Positions 7,510 to 16,046 of a DNA stretch of 64,000 nucleotides are shown one piece after another (the first letter of the stretch is position 1; each line of letters starts with the position of its first letter). Source of the DNA: Burkholderia sp. Bp9143 (lineage in GTDB: Bacteria > Pseudomonadota > Gammaproteobacteria > Burkholderiales > Burkholderiaceae); the NCBI RefSeq assembly GCF_003853645.1, contig NZ_QTPO01000001.1, positions 186,001 to 250,000 of the forward strand, given 5' to 3'. Under the pieces are notes generated by a model. That model was not told where the DNA came from. It was given only the letters and a program-made list of their open reading frames with translations, and did no database searches. The position numbers and the translations under genes are program-made.

Positions 7510-7818
7510 TCAGGAATGCGCCCGCCCATCGGCGGCGCCGGCATCGACCAACAGATCGTCGACGATGATTTCGCCGGCCGCCCGGCCTGCGCGCAGCGCA
7601 TCGACGCTGTCGTCGAACAGGTGGCCGCCGTCGTCGCCAAGCCGGACCGGCGCCAGCAGGCGCGGCGCGCTGCCGGTCGCACGGACCTGCACGACCGCCA
7701 CGAACCCGAACCGGAGCGTGTCGGGCGGCGGCGCGTGGTCGCGCGGTTGGTCGAGCCGGAATTCGCAGCGGACATCGATGGTGTATCCGCGGTAGGTGTA
7801 CGCACTGTTCATCTGCAT
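7510..7818 (-). CDS. Conserved hypothetical protein
   Basis: This 102-residue, mainly beta-strand protein has no signal or membrane segment. It opens with NSAYTYRGYTIDVRCEFR, a form often seen in short Burkholderia proteins in which Y-x-G-Y-x-I begins a small barrel. The C-terminus is acidic and helical (DDSVDALRAGRAAGEIIVDDLL). Two ATGs six bases apart are possible starts; the second (7812) places the conserved NSAYTYRGY closer to the start. It lies 80 bases upstream of the Nudix gene in the same direction as that gene. Function is unknown. Confidence 0.6.
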   Translation of the reverse strand: MQMNSAYTYRGYTIDVRCEFRLDQPRDHAPPPDTLRFGFVAVVQVRATGSAPRLLAPVRLGDDGGHLFDDSVDALRAGRAAGEIIVDDLLVDAGAADGRAHS

Positions 7819-7898
7819 CTCGCTCGGAAGGGAACGCGACGACGGACCGTGGGCGCATCATATCGGCTCGTGCGAGCCGGTGGGGGTGGGGTGTCTAC

Positions 7899-8321
7899 CT
7901 ACTCGAGGATTTCGTGCTCGTAGACGAGTTCGACGATGCGCTTCGTCGGGATGCTCGCGCGCAGTTCGTCGACGCTGTCGATGCGAAACCACTTGCACTT
8001 CTCGATCTCGTTGCTCGCCTGGGCTGTATGCTCCGGGCCGACTTCCGCGAAGAACACGTGATGCACCTTCGCGAGCCCGGTGAACTGCATCGAATAGACG
8101 AGCGTCTGACCGGTGAGGCCGGTCTCTTCCAGCAGTTCCCGATGTGCGGCCTCGAGCGGCGTTTCACCGCGCTTGATCGTGCCGCCGGGCAGTGCCCAGC
8201 GCGACGATACGCGCGCAACGAGCAAGACCTGCTGTTCGCGGTAGCAGACGACGGTCGCGCGTTCCTTGACGGGGATCGCACTGGCTTCCGGCGCATTCGT
8301 GGAGACGGGGACTTGAGGCAT
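7899..8321 (-). CDS. Nudix hydrolase
   Basis: The 140-residue protein carries a full Nudix box, G-x5-E-x7-R-E-U-x-E-E-x-G-U. It is seen here as GGTIKRGETPLEAAHRELLE followed by ETGL (about residues 46-69). Nudix enzymes split nucleoside diphosphates linked to another group, using Mg2+ held by the REXXEE glutamates, which are all present. The fold and length fit a housecleaning (MutT-like) enzyme. The substrate cannot be told from sequence. It is transcribed leftward, and the small hypothetical gene lies just downstream. Confidence 0.88.
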   Translation of the reverse strand: MPQVPVSTNAPEASAIPVKERATVVCYREQQVLLVARVSSRWALPGGTIKRGETPLEAAHRELLEETGLTGQTLVYSMQFTGLAKVHHVFFAEVGPEHTAQASNEIEKCKWFRIDSVDELRASIPTKRIVELVYEHEILE

Positions 8322-8372
8322 GAACCGATTCTAGCGAGAGTCGGGCGCCCGGCCAAGCCGGGCTCGTGGAGC

Positions 8373-8403
8373 GCGACGCGGCCCGTCGGCCGGGCCGCGT
8401 CGC
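8373..8403 (-). terminator. Hairpin after the nucleobase permease gene
   Basis: A 13-bp perfect inverted repeat (GCGACGCGGCCCG at 8373-8385 facing its complement at 8391-8403) lies 17 bases after the permease stop codon, between it and the Nudix gene. There is no T run, so termination may be only partial. Confidence 0.6.
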
Positions 8404-8419
8404 CATGGAGTCCGTCGCG

Positions 8420-9826
8420 TTACTTCTGTTCCGGCAAGAACCAGTTCATCACGAGCGCGCAGATGCCGCCAGTGGCAACGCCCGATTCCAGAACGTTCTT
8501 CAGTGCATGCGGCAGGCTGTTCAGAATGTCGGGCACCTGCGACACGCCGAGGCCGAGCGCGAGCGACACCGCGATGATCAGCAGCGCGCGGCGATCGAGC
8601 TGGATGCCGGACAGGATGTTGATACCCGAAGCGGCCACCGCGCCGAACATCACCATCGCCGCACCGCCGAGCACGGGCTCCGGCACGGCCTGCAACGCGC
8701 CCGCGACGACCGGGAACAGGCCGAGCACCACGAGCATGCCCGCGATCCAGACGCCGACGTATCGGCTCGCGACGCCGGTGATCTGGATCACGCCGTTGTT
8801 CTGCGCGAACACGGAGCTCGGGAACGTGTTGAATACGCCGGCCAGCAGCGAGTTCGCGCCGTTCACGAGCACGCCGCCCTTGATCCGCCGCATCCACACC
8901 GGCCCTTCGACCGGCTCCTTCGAGATCTTGCTGGTGGCGGTGACGTCGCCGATCGCTTCGAGCGACGTGACGAGATAGATGATCAGCATCGGCACGAACA
9001 ACGACCACGAGAAACCGATGCCGAAGTGCAGCGGCGTCGGGACCTGGAACAGCGCGGCCTGGTGCACGCCGGTGAAGTCGAGGCGGCCGAGCACCGCGGC
9101 CGCGGCATAGCCGATCACCAGTGCGATCACGAGCGCGGTGCTGCGTACCCATACGATCGGCACGCGGTTCAGCAGGATGATGGTGCCGAGCACGAGGCAC
9201 GACAGCGTCAGGTTCTGGGCGCTCGCGAACGTGCCGTTGGCCATCGCGCCGTAGCCGCCGCCCATGCTGACGAGGCCGACCTTGATCAGCGTGAGGCCGA
9301 TCAGCAGCACGACGATGCCGGTGACGAGCGGCGTGATCAGGCGCTTCACGAACGGCAGGATGCGCGACACGCTCATCTCGACGAACGAGCCGGCGATCAC
9401 GACGCCGAAGATCGCGGCCATGACGGTCTCGACCGGCGTGCCTTGCTTGACCATCACGCTGCCGCCGGCGATCAGCGGGCCGACGAAGTTGAAGCTGGTG
9501 CCCTGCACGATCAGGAGGCCGGCGCCGAGCGGGCCGAAGCGCTTGCACTGCACGAACGTCGCGATGCCTGAAATCACCAGCGACATCGACACGATAAGGG
9601 TCGTATCCCGACTCGATACGCCGAGCGCCTGGCAGATCAGCAGCCCGGGCGTGACGATCGGCACGATGATCGCCAGCAGGTGCTGCAGCGCGGCGACGAA
9701 GGTGACCATCGGCCCCGGCCGGTCATTGGGACCATAGACGAGGTCGTGCGACGGGTCTGCAGCGTCGGCGCCGTGGGAGGCGGATCGGGCGGGGGAAGCG
9801 GGTTGCATGGCGAGCGGGCCGGACAA
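8420..9826 (-). CDS. NCS2 family nucleobase (xanthine/uracil) permease
   Basis: The 468-residue inner-membrane protein has about 14 hydrophobic helices and clear NCS2 signatures. These are VQGTSFNFVGP in the helix 3 region, TSLEAIGDVTATS in the helix 8 region and the downstream motif FAQNNGVIQITGVASRYVG. The N-terminal DLVYGPNDRPG block is usual for the XanP/XanQ/UacT purine branch. It would import xanthine, urate or a related purine with protons. The first 30 residues are poorly conserved, and a later start at MQPASPARS is also possible. It stands alone, with no purine-catabolic genes beside it, so the substrate remains open. Confidence 0.9.
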   Translation of the reverse strand: MSGPLAMQPASPARSASHGADAADPSHDLVYGPNDRPGPMVTFVAALQHLLAIIVPIVTPGLLICQALGVSSRDTTLIVSMSLVISGIATFVQCKRFGPLGAGLLIVQGTSFNFVGPLIAGGSVMVKQGTPVETVMAAIFGVVIAGSFVEMSVSRILPFVKRLITPLVTGIVVLLIGLTLIKVGLVSMGGGYGAMANGTFASAQNLTLSCLVLGTIILLNRVPIVWVRSTALVIALVIGYAAAAVLGRLDFTGVHQAALFQVPTPLHFGIGFSWSLFVPMLIIYLVTSLEAIGDVTATSKISKEPVEGPVWMRRIKGGVLVNGANSLLAGVFNTFPSSVFAQNNGVIQITGVASRYVGVWIAGMLVVLGLFPVVAGALQAVPEPVLGGAAMVMFGAVAASGINILSGIQLDRRALLIIAVSLALGLGVSQVPDILNSLPHALKNVLESGVATGGICALVMNWFLPEQK

Positions 9827-9948
9827 GATGGAAAGTGCGGCATTTTAGCCGAAGGGCCCGCCCGCGCCGCCCGCGCGCGATGCAATGGTCGGGATTCGGG
9901 AAACGGTGGCGGATCGGTGCCGTCGAACGCGCGGCGCCGCTCGATTCG

Positions 9949-10899
9949 TCAGCGCGCGCGGCGCGGCGCGTGCTCCGTTGCCCGGAACCCGGGCAGCGCG
10001 GGAATCCGCTCGGTCATGAACTGCAGGAACGCGCGGGTTCTGAGCGGCAGATACCGGCGCGACGCGTAGACGAGATGCAGCGCGTGCGGCACGGTCATTT
10101 CCCACTTCGGCAGCAGCCGGACGAGCTGTCCGCCGTCGATCAGGTCCTGAACGAGCCATGCAGGCGCGCTGCCCACCGCGTGGCCCGCGAGGAAGCATTC
10201 GCGCAAAGCCAGAGAGCTGTTGACGCGATACCGGCTGCGCACGGGCACGCTGATGGTCTCCGTGCCTTTTTCGAATGCCAGTTCGGTGCCGATGCCGGGG
10301 CGCGCGTAGCCGACGTAGTCGTGTTTCGCGAGGTCATCCGGGTGGCGAATCCGGGGCGCTTGCGCAATGTAGTGCGGAGCGGCCACGAGCAGACGCGGCG
10401 ACGACGCGATGCAGCGCGCGACGGCGTCAGGCGGCAGCGCATGGCCGAGGCGGATCGCGACATCGACGCCTTCCTCGACAAGGTCGATCACGCGATCGGT
10501 CAGATGCAGCTCGATGTCGATCTCCGGATAGGCCGCGAGAAATTCGAGCACGAGGGCGTTCAGCCGCAGCTCGCCGAGCCCCATCGGCGCATTGACGACC
10601 AGTTTGCCGACCGGCCGCAGCGTCTGTCCGCGCACGTCGGCGACCGCGCTCGCGTATTCGTCGATCACGCGCTTGCAGCGCTCGTAGAACCGCCGGCCTT
10701 CGTCGGTCGGTGCGACGCTCGTCGTCGATCGTTCGAGCAGGCGTACGCCGAGCGTCTGCTCGAACGCGGCGATGACCTTGCTGATCGTCGGCTGGCCGGT
10801 GCCTTCCTCGCGGGCGACCGCCGAGAAATTGCCCAGTTCGACGGCGCGCACGAAGAGGCGCATGGAACGCAGCGAGTCCACCTTATTCCTCCCGGGCAT
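9949..10899 (-). CDS. LysR family regulator, divergent from an SDR gene
   Basis: The 316-residue protein has the N-terminal winged helix-turn-helix of LysR proteins (MRLFVRAVELGNFSAVAREEG, then QPTISKVIAAFEQTLGVRLL). The substrate-binding domain begins near residue 95 (LVVNAPMGLGELRLNALV). It belongs to the CrgA/PecT-like group often paired with short-chain dehydrogenases. Its start lies 85 bases from that of the SDR gene on the other strand, a standard LysR-target arrangement, so it probably controls the SDR gene and itself. The C-terminal tail RATEHAPRRAR is basic. Confidence 0.9.
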   Translation of the reverse strand: MPGRNKVDSLRSMRLFVRAVELGNFSAVAREEGTGQPTISKVIAAFEQTLGVRLLERSTTSVAPTDEGRRFYERCKRVIDEYASAVADVRGQTLRPVGKLVVNAPMGLGELRLNALVLEFLAAYPEIDIELHLTDRVIDLVEEGVDVAIRLGHALPPDAVARCIASSPRLLVAAPHYIAQAPRIRHPDDLAKHDYVGYARPGIGTELAFEKGTETISVPVRSRYRVNSSLALRECFLAGHAVGSAPAWLVQDLIDGGQLVRLLPKWEMTVPHALHLVYASRRYLPLRTRAFLQFMTERIPALPGFRATEHAPRRAR

Positions 10900-10984
10900 G
10901 AGCCCTATTCGAAATCGTCGTATTCCGTCTCGTCAGAGCATGACCTAACGTGCGTGAACCTTCAATCCCCGACGAGGAGTCGAC

Positions 10985-11722
10985 ATGAACGAGGCAATGC
11001 AAGCGCCGGCGCTGGACGGCGCGCACGTGGTGGTATTCGGTGCGAGTTCCGGAATCGGCCTCGCGGCCGCCGCAGCCGTGAAAGCGCGCGGGGCGAACGT
11101 CACGCTGGTCGGCCGCACCGGCGCGACGCTGGCGGCTGCCGCGCAGGCGATCGGCGGCGCGCGCACCGCGATCGCGGACATCGCGGACCGGGCTGCCGTG
11201 CAGCGCGTCTTCGAGCCGATGACGCGCGTCGATCACCTGGTCGTCACGGCCGGACGATTCATCGCCGGCACGCTGGCCGACACCGATCCGGATCACCTGC
11301 TCGCCGCGCTGCAGGAGCGTATCGCCGGGCCGGTGTATGCGATCCGCGCCGCGCTGCCGCTGATGCCCGCGACCGGCTCGATCGTGCTCACCGGCGGTCA
11401 GCTGGCGGACCGCCCGTCCGGGCAAGGCACGTCGGTCATCGCGGCGGCGGTGCGCGGCGTCGAAGCACTGGCTCAGTCGCTTGCGCTGGAGCTCAAGCCG
11501 ATTCGCGTGAACGTCGTCGCCCCCGGTTTCGTCGATACGCCGCTGTACGACGCATTCGGCGCGGAAGTGCGCGACGCGATCCTCGGCGGGGCCGCGTCGG
11601 CGTTGCCGGGCGGACGCGTCGGTCGCGCCGACGAAGTCGGGGAAGCGATCGCGTTCCTGCTGGGCAACGGCTTCATGAATGCCGAGATCCTGCATATCGA
11701 CGGGGGCGGCCGACTGGTGTGA
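10985..11722 (+). CDS. Short-chain dehydrogenase/reductase family protein lacking catalytic Tyr/Lys
   Basis: The 245-residue Rossmann protein has the NAD(P)-binding GASSGIG (about residues 19-25) and the expected length. It also has the C-terminal GGGRLV end seen in many SDRs. In the active-site region it reads SVIAAAVRGVEALAQSLALE. Aligned to the usual Y-x-A-S-K-A-A-V-E-G-L, the catalytic Tyr and Lys positions are Ile and Val. The preceding Ser region is TGG. A classical reductase reaction is therefore doubtful, although such atypical SDRs do exist and may use another residue or act as binding proteins. A LysR gene lies divergently upstream and is the likely regulator. Confidence 0.85.
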   Translation: MNEAMQAPALDGAHVVVFGASSGIGLAAAAAVKARGANVTLVGRTGATLAAAAQAIGGARTAIADIADRAAVQRVFEPMTRVDHLVVTAGRFIAGTLADTDPDHLLAALQERIAGPVYAIRAALPLMPATGSIVLTGGQLADRPSGQGTSVIAAAVRGVEALAQSLALELKPIRVNVVAPGFVDTPLYDAFGAEVRDAILGGAASALPGGRVGRADEVGEAIAFLLGNGFMNAEILHIDGGGRLV

Positions 11723-11940
11723 GGCGCGGGCCTGCCGCGAACCGCTCGCGGGAAGCGTTGTCGTCGCGTGCATGACGATGCGCTGCGCACGCCGCGCCGA
11801 TTCAATACAATGCGACGTCGAGGCATCGGCGCCGTGTCGGGCCGCCGACCGCCACGTTCGACGAGCGGGATCGACGAGCGACCGCGCTTGGTGGAATGAC
11901 GACCCGTCATGGCGGGCCGCTGGCGAATACGGAGCGCAGC

Positions 11941-12276
11941 ATGAACGAACCCTACCTGCAGGTCATCGCGCATTACTTCGCGAAACCCGGCAACGGCGAC
12001 CGCGTGATCGAACTGCTCGCGGAACTCGCGCCGGCCACGCGTGCCGAGCCGAAAAACCTCGACTACGCGTACTTCCGGTCGCCGGTCGACCCCGACCACA
12101 TCGTGATCCTCGAGCGTTACCGCGATGCCGACGGCCTCGACACGCATCGGGAAACGCCGCATTTCCAGCGGATCGGTGTCGGCGCGATCATTCCGTTGCT
12201 CGATCGCCGCGACGTGACGCGCTACATGGTGCAGCCGGACACCGGCACGGCGACGCCACCGGGAGGCGCCCAATGA
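11941..12276 (+). CDS. ABM-type (antibiotic biosynthesis monooxygenase) domain protein
   Basis: The 111-residue protein has the ferredoxin-like dimeric alpha-beta barrel of the ABM superfamily: YLQVIAHYFAKPGNGDRVIE, then YAYFRSPVDPDHIVILERYR and HRETPHFQRI. Members are cofactor-free mono-oxygenases or quinol-oxidising proteins such as YgiN. Its stop overlaps the start of the iron alcohol dehydrogenase by 4 bases, so the two are translated together. The pair suggests oxidation of a phenolic or quinone-like compound. The exact substrate is unknown. Confidence 0.78.
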   Translation: MNEPYLQVIAHYFAKPGNGDRVIELLAELAPATRAEPKNLDYAYFRSPVDPDHIVILERYRDADGLDTHRETPHFQRIGVGAIIPLLDRRDVTRYMVQPDTGTATPPGGAQ

Positions 12277-13430
12277 ACCCGTTTCAATTCCGTACCGTTC
12301 CGACGCAGATCGTCGAATTCGGCGCCGCGCGCCGGCTCGGCGCGCTGTTGTGCGAACGCTTTCCGGCGCTCGCGCGGTTGTGTGTCGTCACCGACGCGTT
12401 CCTGCATCGCAGCGGCGTGCTTGCACCCGCGCTGGCGAGCCTCGCCGCGCACGGCTGGCAAGTGACCGTGATCGACGACGTCGTCGCCGATCCGCCCGAG
12501 CACGTCGTGCTCGAAGCGACCGCGCGGGCGGTGGCGGCCGATGCGGAGATCGTGCTCGGCCTCGGCGGCGGTTCGTCGATGGACGTCGCGAAGCTGATCG
12601 CGGTGCTCGCGCCGGGGCGGCAGGTGCTGGCCGACATGTACGGCGTCGACAAGGTGACGACGCCGCGGCTGCCGCTCGTGCAGATGCCGACCACGGCCGG
12701 CACCGGTTCCGAAGTGACGGCCGTGTCGATCGTCACGGTCGGCGAGGCGCGCAAGATGGGCGTCGTGTCGCCGCACCTGTTCGCGGACGTCGCGATCCTC
12801 GACGCCGAGCTGACGCTCGGGCTGCCGCGCGCGGCAACGGCCGCGACGGGCATCGACGCGATGGTGCATGCGATCGAGGCCTATACGTCGTCGCGGCTGA
12901 AGAATCCGGTGTCCGACATGCTGGCCGTGCAGGCGTTGACGCTGCTGTCGCGCAACCTGCTGAAGGCATGCGACGACGGTAACGATCGCCACGCGCGCGA
13001 AGCGATGCTGGTCGGCGCGATGTTCGCCGGCCAGGCGTTCGCGAACGCGCCGGTCGCGGCCGTGCATGCGCTGGCCTATCCGGTCGGCGGCATTTTCCAC
13101 GTGCCGCACGGGCTGTCGAATGCGCTCGTGTTGCCGCACGTGCTGCGCTTCAACGCACCGGCTGCCGCGCCGCTGTATGCGGAGCTCGCGGCGATCGTCG
13201 CGCCGTCGGCGACCGGTAGCGACGAAGCGCGGACGCAGGCACTGATCGACGAGATCGATCGAATGATCGTCGCGACGGGCATTCCGCGCACGCTGCGCGA
13301 GGTCGGCATCGGCGAGGGCGACCTGCCGAGGATGGCGTCGGATGCGATGCTGCAGACGCGACTGCTCGTGAACAACCCGCGCGAGGTGACGGAAGCCGAC
13401 GCGCTGGCGATCTATCGGCACGCGTGGTGA
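12273..13430 (+). CDS. Iron-containing alcohol dehydrogenase
   Basis: The 385-residue protein shows the type III (iron-dependent) ADH signatures. These are the nucleotide-binding GLGGGSSMDVAK, the MPTTAGTGSEVT loop and the metal-binding region GIDAMVHAIEAYTS with HALAYPVGGIFHVPHGLSNA. These give the conserved Asp and three His ligands for Fe2+ or Zn2+. It should oxidise a primary alcohol or lactaldehyde-like substrate with NAD(P)+. The start overlaps the stop of the ABM gene. The next gene encodes a glycolipid-binding-like protein. Family call is secure; substrate is not. Confidence 0.92.
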   Translation: MNPFQFRTVPTQIVEFGAARRLGALLCERFPALARLCVVTDAFLHRSGVLAPALASLAAHGWQVTVIDDVVADPPEHVVLEATARAVAADAEIVLGLGGGSSMDVAKLIAVLAPGRQVLADMYGVDKVTTPRLPLVQMPTTAGTGSEVTAVSIVTVGEARKMGVVSPHLFADVAILDAELTLGLPRAATAATGIDAMVHAIEAYTSSRLKNPVSDMLAVQALTLLSRNLLKACDDGNDRHAREAMLVGAMFAGQAFANAPVAAVHALAYPVGGIFHVPHGLSNALVLPHVLRFNAPAAAPLYAELAAIVAPSATGSDEARTQALIDEIDRMIVATGIPRTLREVGIGEGDLPRMASDAMLQTRLLVNNPREVTEADALAIYRHAW

Positions 13431-13465
13431 CGCGGCGGACGTAGCGATCGACGGGAGACGGCGAC

Positions 13466-14050
13466 ATGACGCAACGTGACGAAGCGGCGCAGACGCGCTG
13501 CGTCGCATGGCAGATCGCGCAAACGTGGCAGGCGGGCGAATGGTGCCGGCTCGTCGAGACGCGCGCGGGCATCGACCTGTCGGGAGCGGTGGCGGGCGCG
13601 ATCGACGGCACGCCGTTTCGCGTCGACTACGCGATCGTGTGCGGCGCCGACTGGCTGACGCGCTCGGTGCGCGTGACGCATTGGCTCGGCGCTGCGCCGC
13701 CCCGGCAACTCGCGATCGAATGCGACGCGGGACGCTGGACGGTCGACGGCGTCGAAGCGCCGGCCCTCGCGGGCGCGACCGACATCGATCTCGGTTTCAG
13801 TCCGTCGACCAATACGCTGCCGATCCGGCGTCTCGGGCTTGAGGTCGGCGCGTCGGCCGTGATCCACACCGCGTGGCTGCGTTTTCCGGCGTTCGAGATC
13901 GTGCGTGGCGAGCAGCGCTATGCGCGCACGGCGGAGCACGTGTACCGCTACGAGAGCGGCACGTATGCGGCCGATATCGCGGTCGACGACGCGGGCCTCG
14001 TCACCGATTACGACGAATGGCGGCGGACCGGCGCGACGCGTTCGCCGTAA
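13466..14050 (+). CDS. DUF1089 / putative glycolipid-binding family protein
   Basis: The 194-residue protein has the two-lobed beta barrel expected of PF06475 (putative glycolipid-binding). Recognisable parts are RVDYAIVCGADWLTRSVRV, ECDAGRWTVDG and DIDLGFSPSTNTLPIRRLGL. No signal peptide is present, so it is probably cytoplasmic. It follows the alcohol dehydrogenase by 35 bases in the same direction and is likely the last gene of the ABM-ADH operon. The family has no proven function. Confidence 0.82.
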   Translation: MTQRDEAAQTRCVAWQIAQTWQAGEWCRLVETRAGIDLSGAVAGAIDGTPFRVDYAIVCGADWLTRSVRVTHWLGAAPPRQLAIECDAGRWTVDGVEAPALAGATDIDLGFSPSTNTLPIRRLGLEVGASAVIHTAWLRFPAFEIVRGEQRYARTAEHVYRYESGTYAADIAVDDAGLVTDYDEWRRTGATRSP

Positions 14051-14070
14051 CGCGTCGCGTCGGCGGTGCG

Positions 14071-15063
14071 TCAGCGCGCGTTGGCGACCGTCACCTTGCC
14101 GGGAATCAGCTTCAGCGTGCTGAACGCGTCGGCGATGTTCTGCTGATACGCGAGCGTCGCATCGGTGACGGGCTGCACACCGTAGCCGGTGCGCTTGAGC
14201 GCGACTTCGAGCGTCGGCGCGTCGAGGCCGATGAGCGGCGACAGTTGCGCGGCGACTTCCGGAACATGGTCGCGTCCCCAGCGATCGATCGCGTCGACTT
14301 CGTCGAGCAGCGTGCGCAGCACCTGCGGCTGCGCGGCCGCATACTTGCGCGCGGCGAGGTAGTACTGGGTGTTGCGCACGAGCCCGTCGCCGTTCGCGAC
14401 CACGCGTGCGCCGAGCTGCCGTTCCGCCGCCGCGAGGTACGGATCCCAGATCACCCACGCGTCGACGCTGCGCTGCACGAACGCGGCGCGCGCGTCGGCG
14501 GGCGTCAGGTAGATCGGCTGGATGTCGGCATACGTGAGGCCCGCATGCTCCAGCGCCTTCACGAGCAGGTAGTGAACGTTCGACCCCTTGTTTAACACGA
14601 CCTTCTTGCCGCGCAGCTGCGCGATGGTGCGGATCGGCGAATCGGGCAGCACGACGATCGCCTCGCCGTGCGGCGCGGGCGGTTCGTTGCCGATATAGAC
14701 GAAATCGACGCCAGCGGCCTGCGCGAAGATCGGCGGCGTTTCGCCGACCGTGCCGACGTCGATCGCGCCGGCGTTCAGCCCCTCGAGCAGTTGCGGGCCG
14801 GCCGGGAATTCGAGCCACTGGACCGCCACGCCCTGGCTTGCGAGCCGCTTCTCGAGCGTGCCGCGCGCCTTCAGCACGACGAAGTTGCCGTACTTCTGGA
14901 AACCGATGCGCAGCCGCTTGTCGCTGCCCTGGGCCAGTGCGGGCATGCCCGCGAGCGGGCCGAGCGCGAGCCCGGCCAGTCCGGCGGCCGCGCCGTGCAG
15001 CCATTGGCGGCGGCGCGGGTTTGCCGGGGTCGTTTCAAGGTTTGCGTGCGGTGTGTCGTTCAT
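14071..15063 (-). CDS. Aliphatic sulfonate ABC transporter substrate-binding protein (SsuA-like)
   Basis: The 330-residue protein begins with a twin-arginine-like region (RRRQWLHGAAAGLAGLALGP) and a signal cleavage near AQG. It then shows the SsuA/NMT1 family hallmarks RIGFQKYGNFVVLKARG, FPAGPQLLEGLNAGAIDVG and the hinge VLNKGSNVHYLLVKALEHAG. Such proteins capture taurine or alkanesulfonates in the periplasm and deliver them to an ATP-driven permease. No permease or ATPase gene is nearby, so this is an orphan receptor that may share a transporter encoded elsewhere. The next gene in the same direction is a DUF427 protein. Confidence 0.88.
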   Translation of the reverse strand: MNDTPHANLETTPANPRRRQWLHGAAAGLAGLALGPLAGMPALAQGSDKRLRIGFQKYGNFVVLKARGTLEKRLASQGVAVQWLEFPAGPQLLEGLNAGAIDVGTVGETPPIFAQAAGVDFVYIGNEPPAPHGEAIVVLPDSPIRTIAQLRGKKVVLNKGSNVHYLLVKALEHAGLTYADIQPIYLTPADARAAFVQRSVDAWVIWDPYLAAAERQLGARVVANGDGLVRNTQYYLAARKYAAAQPQVLRTLLDEVDAIDRWGRDHVPEVAAQLSPLIGLDAPTLEVALKRTGYGVQPVTDATLAYQQNIADAFSTLKLIPGKVTVANAR

Positions 15064-15278
15064 CGAGGCGTCCTGCTGGCGGGGTCACGGGGCGCACGGG
15101 CTGGCAGCGCGATCGGCACGGGACGCAGCCGGATGCGGACGATGCGCGCGATCGGCCGGCCCGCACCGAATTCAGGACGATACGGCCGTGCGGGCCGGCG
15201 GCCAACCAATGAATCCGCATATGCAAATCAGCGGCCGGGCGATACGTGAACGACGGGGGCGGCAGCGCGCCGCCGTGC

Positions 15279-15686
15279 TCAATCGGTGCCGAGCGGGCTT
15301 TCCTCGATCGCGTCGACGCGATCCGGATAGAACGCGAGATGCGCGCGAATCGATTCGACGGCCGGGTACGGATGCTCGTACGTCCACACCGCATTGGTCG
15401 CGCGTTCGCCGCCGGCGGGAATCGAGTAATACGCGCAATCGCCCTTGTACGGGCAGTACGTCGCATGGTCGGTGCGTTGCAGCAGCGCCATGTCGGCGTC
15501 CTCGCGCGGAACGTACAGCACGGCCGGATAGCTGGCCTCGCGCAGCGCCAGCGCGCGGCGCGTATCGGCGACGATCTTGCCGGCCACCTTGACCACGACG
15601 CGCGACGGATGCGGTTCGACCGTGATCGGGTGATCGGGGCCAGGCGATTTCACGGGACGAGTGGGCGTATCGGGACTGATCGACAT
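15279..15686 (-). CDS. DUF427 domain protein
   Basis: The 135-residue protein belongs to the DUF427 family. The marks are SRVVVKVAGKIVADTRRALA, ATYCPYKGDCAYYSI and NAVWTYEHPYPAVESIRAHL. The domain is a small beta barrel found alone or fused to other domains, without proven function. A strong GGAGG site seven bases before the ATG sets the start. Its position upstream of the sulfonate-binding gene in the same direction suggests joint transcription, but a 215-base gap follows it. Confidence 0.88.
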   Translation of the reverse strand: MSISPDTPTRPVKSPGPDHPITVEPHPSRVVVKVAGKIVADTRRALALREASYPAVLYVPREDADMALLQRTDHATYCPYKGDCAYYSIPAGGERATNAVWTYEHPYPAVESIRAHLAFYPDRVDAIEESPLGTD

Positions 15687-16046
15687 CGTGGGTCCTCCAG
15701 GAAGGGGCGGCGCGCCGGCAGGCACGCCGCGCCGGAACGTGCACGCCGGGCGAATCCCCGCGCACCGTTGCCGGCGTTGACCAATCGATACGATGCGCCC
15801 ATTCCGGAGAACCTGCAGGGGGCCGGAAGGCGGTGCCGCGAACGGCGTCGACGCACGACGCGGGGCGGGCCGCTGTAGCGGCGTTCGTGGGCATGTCCCC
15901 GGCGCTCGCGTGGACATTTTCATGCAGCGGCAGCGGGATGCATCCGCGGCGATAAGCAACGCGGAATTAATTGGTAAGCGATCGGCGGGCGGCGCGCGAA
16001 GATCGGCGGTCGTCATTCGCATGACAGTCCTTCCCTGACCGCCACC
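15687..16046. other. Divergent intergenic region
   Basis: This 360-base gap lies between the DUF427 gene and the peptide-binding-protein gene, which point away from each other. It should hold promoters for both. The part at about 15950-15985 is AT-rich (GGAATTAATTGG) and is the most likely plus-strand promoter area. No gene was recognised. Confidence 0.4.
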
